NCBI GenBank assembly: GCA_031213475.1
Contig: JARUPZ010000010.1
Coordinates: forward strand, 6,860,776-6,924,775
Direction of reading: 5' to 3'
DNA: 64,000 nt
DNA from: Nereocystis luetkeana
Taxonomy: Eukaryota > Sar > Phaeophyceae > Laminariales > Laminariaceae
The notes under the pieces are model-generated. The model saw nothing but the letters and a program-made list of their open reading frames with translations. It was not told where the DNA came from and did no database searches. The position numbers and the translations under genes are program-made. This document shows, piece after piece, positions 62,125 to 64,000 of the stretch (position 1 is the first letter of the stretch; each line of letters opens with the position of its first letter).

Positions 62125-63850
62125 TTAAATATATGCACTAAAAGCAGTACACTGGGAAACAGCACGGCAACACATACCATCGTTATCGCTGAATTAAAGC
62201 ACTGCTTGCCGAGGTAGCGTGACTCTTACGCGTGGGGAGAGGGGGGGCGCGTCGACCTTGGGCCTGGCTCAGCTGTATATTTCGTTCTACCATGTGTGGT
62301 CCCTCTTTGAAAGGTGATGTTTTGTATGTTTTCGTATATATATGCTCTTAAGTCAACCGATTTTGATGCTCTTGGCGCGGTTCCCAATACCGACTGGGCA
62401 TCTTAACCAGGCTGTAAACAGTACCCAACGCCTAAACTCGAGGTGGCATGGGCACCGTGTGACACCTTTTCGCTTGTTTTGCCACTCTCTCTGTGCCCCA
62501 AATCTCAATGACTTTGCGTGCCACCTCCAGCTTACCTGGTATGACTTTGCGTGTGACTCATTCAGCCAAATAAGTCAATCGCTATGCCCACCAAATGGGT
62601 CCGAGTCTACGTAACCACTCCCAGAGACAACATTGGGCATATATACCATGCAAAGGAAATTACCCTAACACAAGAGAGTATAGTTTGTGAGAAAATGCAG
62701 AATGGGAAACAGAGTAATACCCCTTGCCAGGTTCGCCTGTTGGGCAGGTTCTCGTTGTTACTCATCGCGTTTGTTGATTTATCAGGGATAGAAGAAGGGC
62801 GGTTTGATTCCGTTCAGAACTCAGAACACACGATGGAAGACGACTAAACGTTTGGCTCGTTGCCTCTCGCCCTGAAAAACCCTGGTTTATGCCTATCAAG
62901 TGTTACAATAACGTTCCCAATACCTGCACTCAACAGGTACAGTCGTTACCTGCCGGTTCAAGGTAATTCAAGGCAATACCATAACACTAGCCCACTCTGG
63001 CAGACAAAAAAACAAAACGCGAATACTATTATTCTCCAGATTTGCTGGGGTCCCCTGTGGCGGAAAGTCTCAATGCGTCCGTCCGACTCGACAAGGCCTT
63101 CAAACAGTGTAATTACATACCGTGTTTTTTCCGGCCAGTTGACGGTTGATAGTAGGAAACCGGCCAGTTGACGGTTGATAGTGGGAAACCGTCCACTGAA
63201 GATCATCCCAAGGCGCCACAAACCTTTCGATATACACCGACTCCCATCTCTGCGGTATCTACTGTTTTTCGTCGACTGATATATATATACATACGTGCTG
63301 TACCGTTCAAGTAGATGGTGGTACACGACACCAGCAAGTCAGCAAAGGAGACGCCCCACTCAGCGAAAAAGCCAAACCAAGAGTGAGACTCGCTTCTCGT
63401 TCGTCAGTCATCATGCAGAACTGTCTGAAGTTGTGAGGTTACAACCAAAAAAGGTGATCTCCGCGTCGGAATGGGACGTGGTACGCTACACCACCTACCA
63501 AGCCACCGGGGACGCTGCACTGTCCGAGGGAAAAATAAGGGCAAAACAACACTATATTATCCAGGATGTACCTCTTCAAAAAAGTTGGCCAGTAAGTTTC
63601 AGCGGGTGTGAGATAGCATTAATATATCTCGGGGCAATATGCCAAGATGAGCTCCTGAATCTCACGGCAGAAGTGTTTATTTTCTTGTAGTATTTACCTC
63701 GGGTCTCTCTCTCCTTCTCTTTCTCTCTTTCCCGCCTCCCCTCCCTACCTCGCATTTGCGATCGATCGCAAAGTGGGCGTGGGTAGCGTTGGTTTTGAAG
63801 CCACCTTCCACAAAAATAATTACAGCCAGGAAGCCAGAAGCCACTCTGTC
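62125..63850. other. Intergenic, unrecognised open frames only
   Basis: Plus-strand frames at 62584-62847 and 63295-63690 have ordinary composition (for example KKVISASEWDVVRYTTYQ) but no recognised domain. I could not pair them with splice sites or a homologue. They may be exons of an unknown gene or chance frames. Confidence 0.3.
63131..63190. repeat. 30-bp tandem repeat, two copies
   Basis: CCGGCCAGTTGACGGTTGAT plus AGTAGGAAA or AGTGGGAAAC occurs twice in direct succession. Confidence 0.9.
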
Positions 63851-63851
63851 C

Positions 63852-63912
63852 GGAAGTGTAAGGATCTCTTGGGTGATAGTATGAACAACCAAGCGGTCCT
63901 TCCGTATCCGGA
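63852..63912. repeat. Family C miniature inverted repeat
   Basis: GGAAGTGTAAGGATCTCTTG on the left, CCAAGCGGTCCTTCCGTATC on the right, with GATAGTATGAACAA between. Confidence 0.65.
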
Positions 63913-64000
63913 TACGTTGATAGCGAACATCGCTCTTATTGCATGCACTTTCAGCGGGGCATGCATACATACATGTGATCCAACACCTTGGTCCCAGTAT

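Overview
This is a eukaryotic nuclear window. Its coding sequence is GC-rich and split by long, AT-richer, repeat-filled introns with GT-AG borders. It carries LTR, LINE, SINE and miniature TIR elements, and no rRNA, tRNA or bacterial-style operon was seen. A stramenopile, most likely a brown alga (Phaeophyceae), is my best guess. It rests on gene architecture and on a LINE C-terminal fragment (about 32.0-32.5 kb) that resembles abundant LINE tails I associate with Ectocarpus-type genomes. No search was run.

Layout. 1-3.86 kb: non-coding, with small repeats and two miniature inverted-repeat elements. 3.86-18.92 kb: a 15-kb Ty3/gypsy-type LTR retroelement on the minus strand. It is bounded by near-identical 493-bp repeats (TG...CA ends, flanked by GTGG on both outer sides). 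Its pol polyprotein has an N-terminal NADAR (YbiA-like/DUF1768) domain, then protease, RT, RNase H, integrase, a chromodomain-like segment and a Tudor/SH3-like tail. The gag and the gag-pol junction are broken by frameshifts, an in-frame TGA and a 176-bp tandem duplication. Two tRNA-derived SINEs lie tail to tail in its leader. 19.85-27.61 kb: a decayed plus-strand non-LTR retrotransposon with an array of RING-like zinc fingers, a Gly-rich segment, an RT and a restriction-like endonuclease. 27.67-28.38 kb: a 707-bp element with 19-bp terminal inverted repeats. 28.59-28.94 kb: a third SINE.

29.37-58.61 kb: one host gene on the plus strand, which I assemble from 12-13 small exons. Splice phases agree at every junction, including two non-zero ones. 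It encodes about 775-790 residues: a degenerate EF-hand-like N-terminus, a Ser/Arg-rich middle with a repeated DSLxxLxxS motif and basophilic RRxS sites, a 320-residue Ala/Glu-rich coiled coil, and a C-terminal CSIM that fits a prenylation (CAAX) box. Its introns hold a LINE fragment, three families of miniature inverted-repeat elements, GATCT-rich repeats and several minisatellites. 58.7-64 kb: mostly repeats and low-complexity DNA with no gene I can support.

The decamer-like palindrome TACCTGGTA/TACCAGGTA is scattered through nearly all the intergenic and intronic DNA, often beside or inside mobile elements. The two most unusual systems are the NADAR-bearing gypsy element and the RING-array endonuclease LINE.
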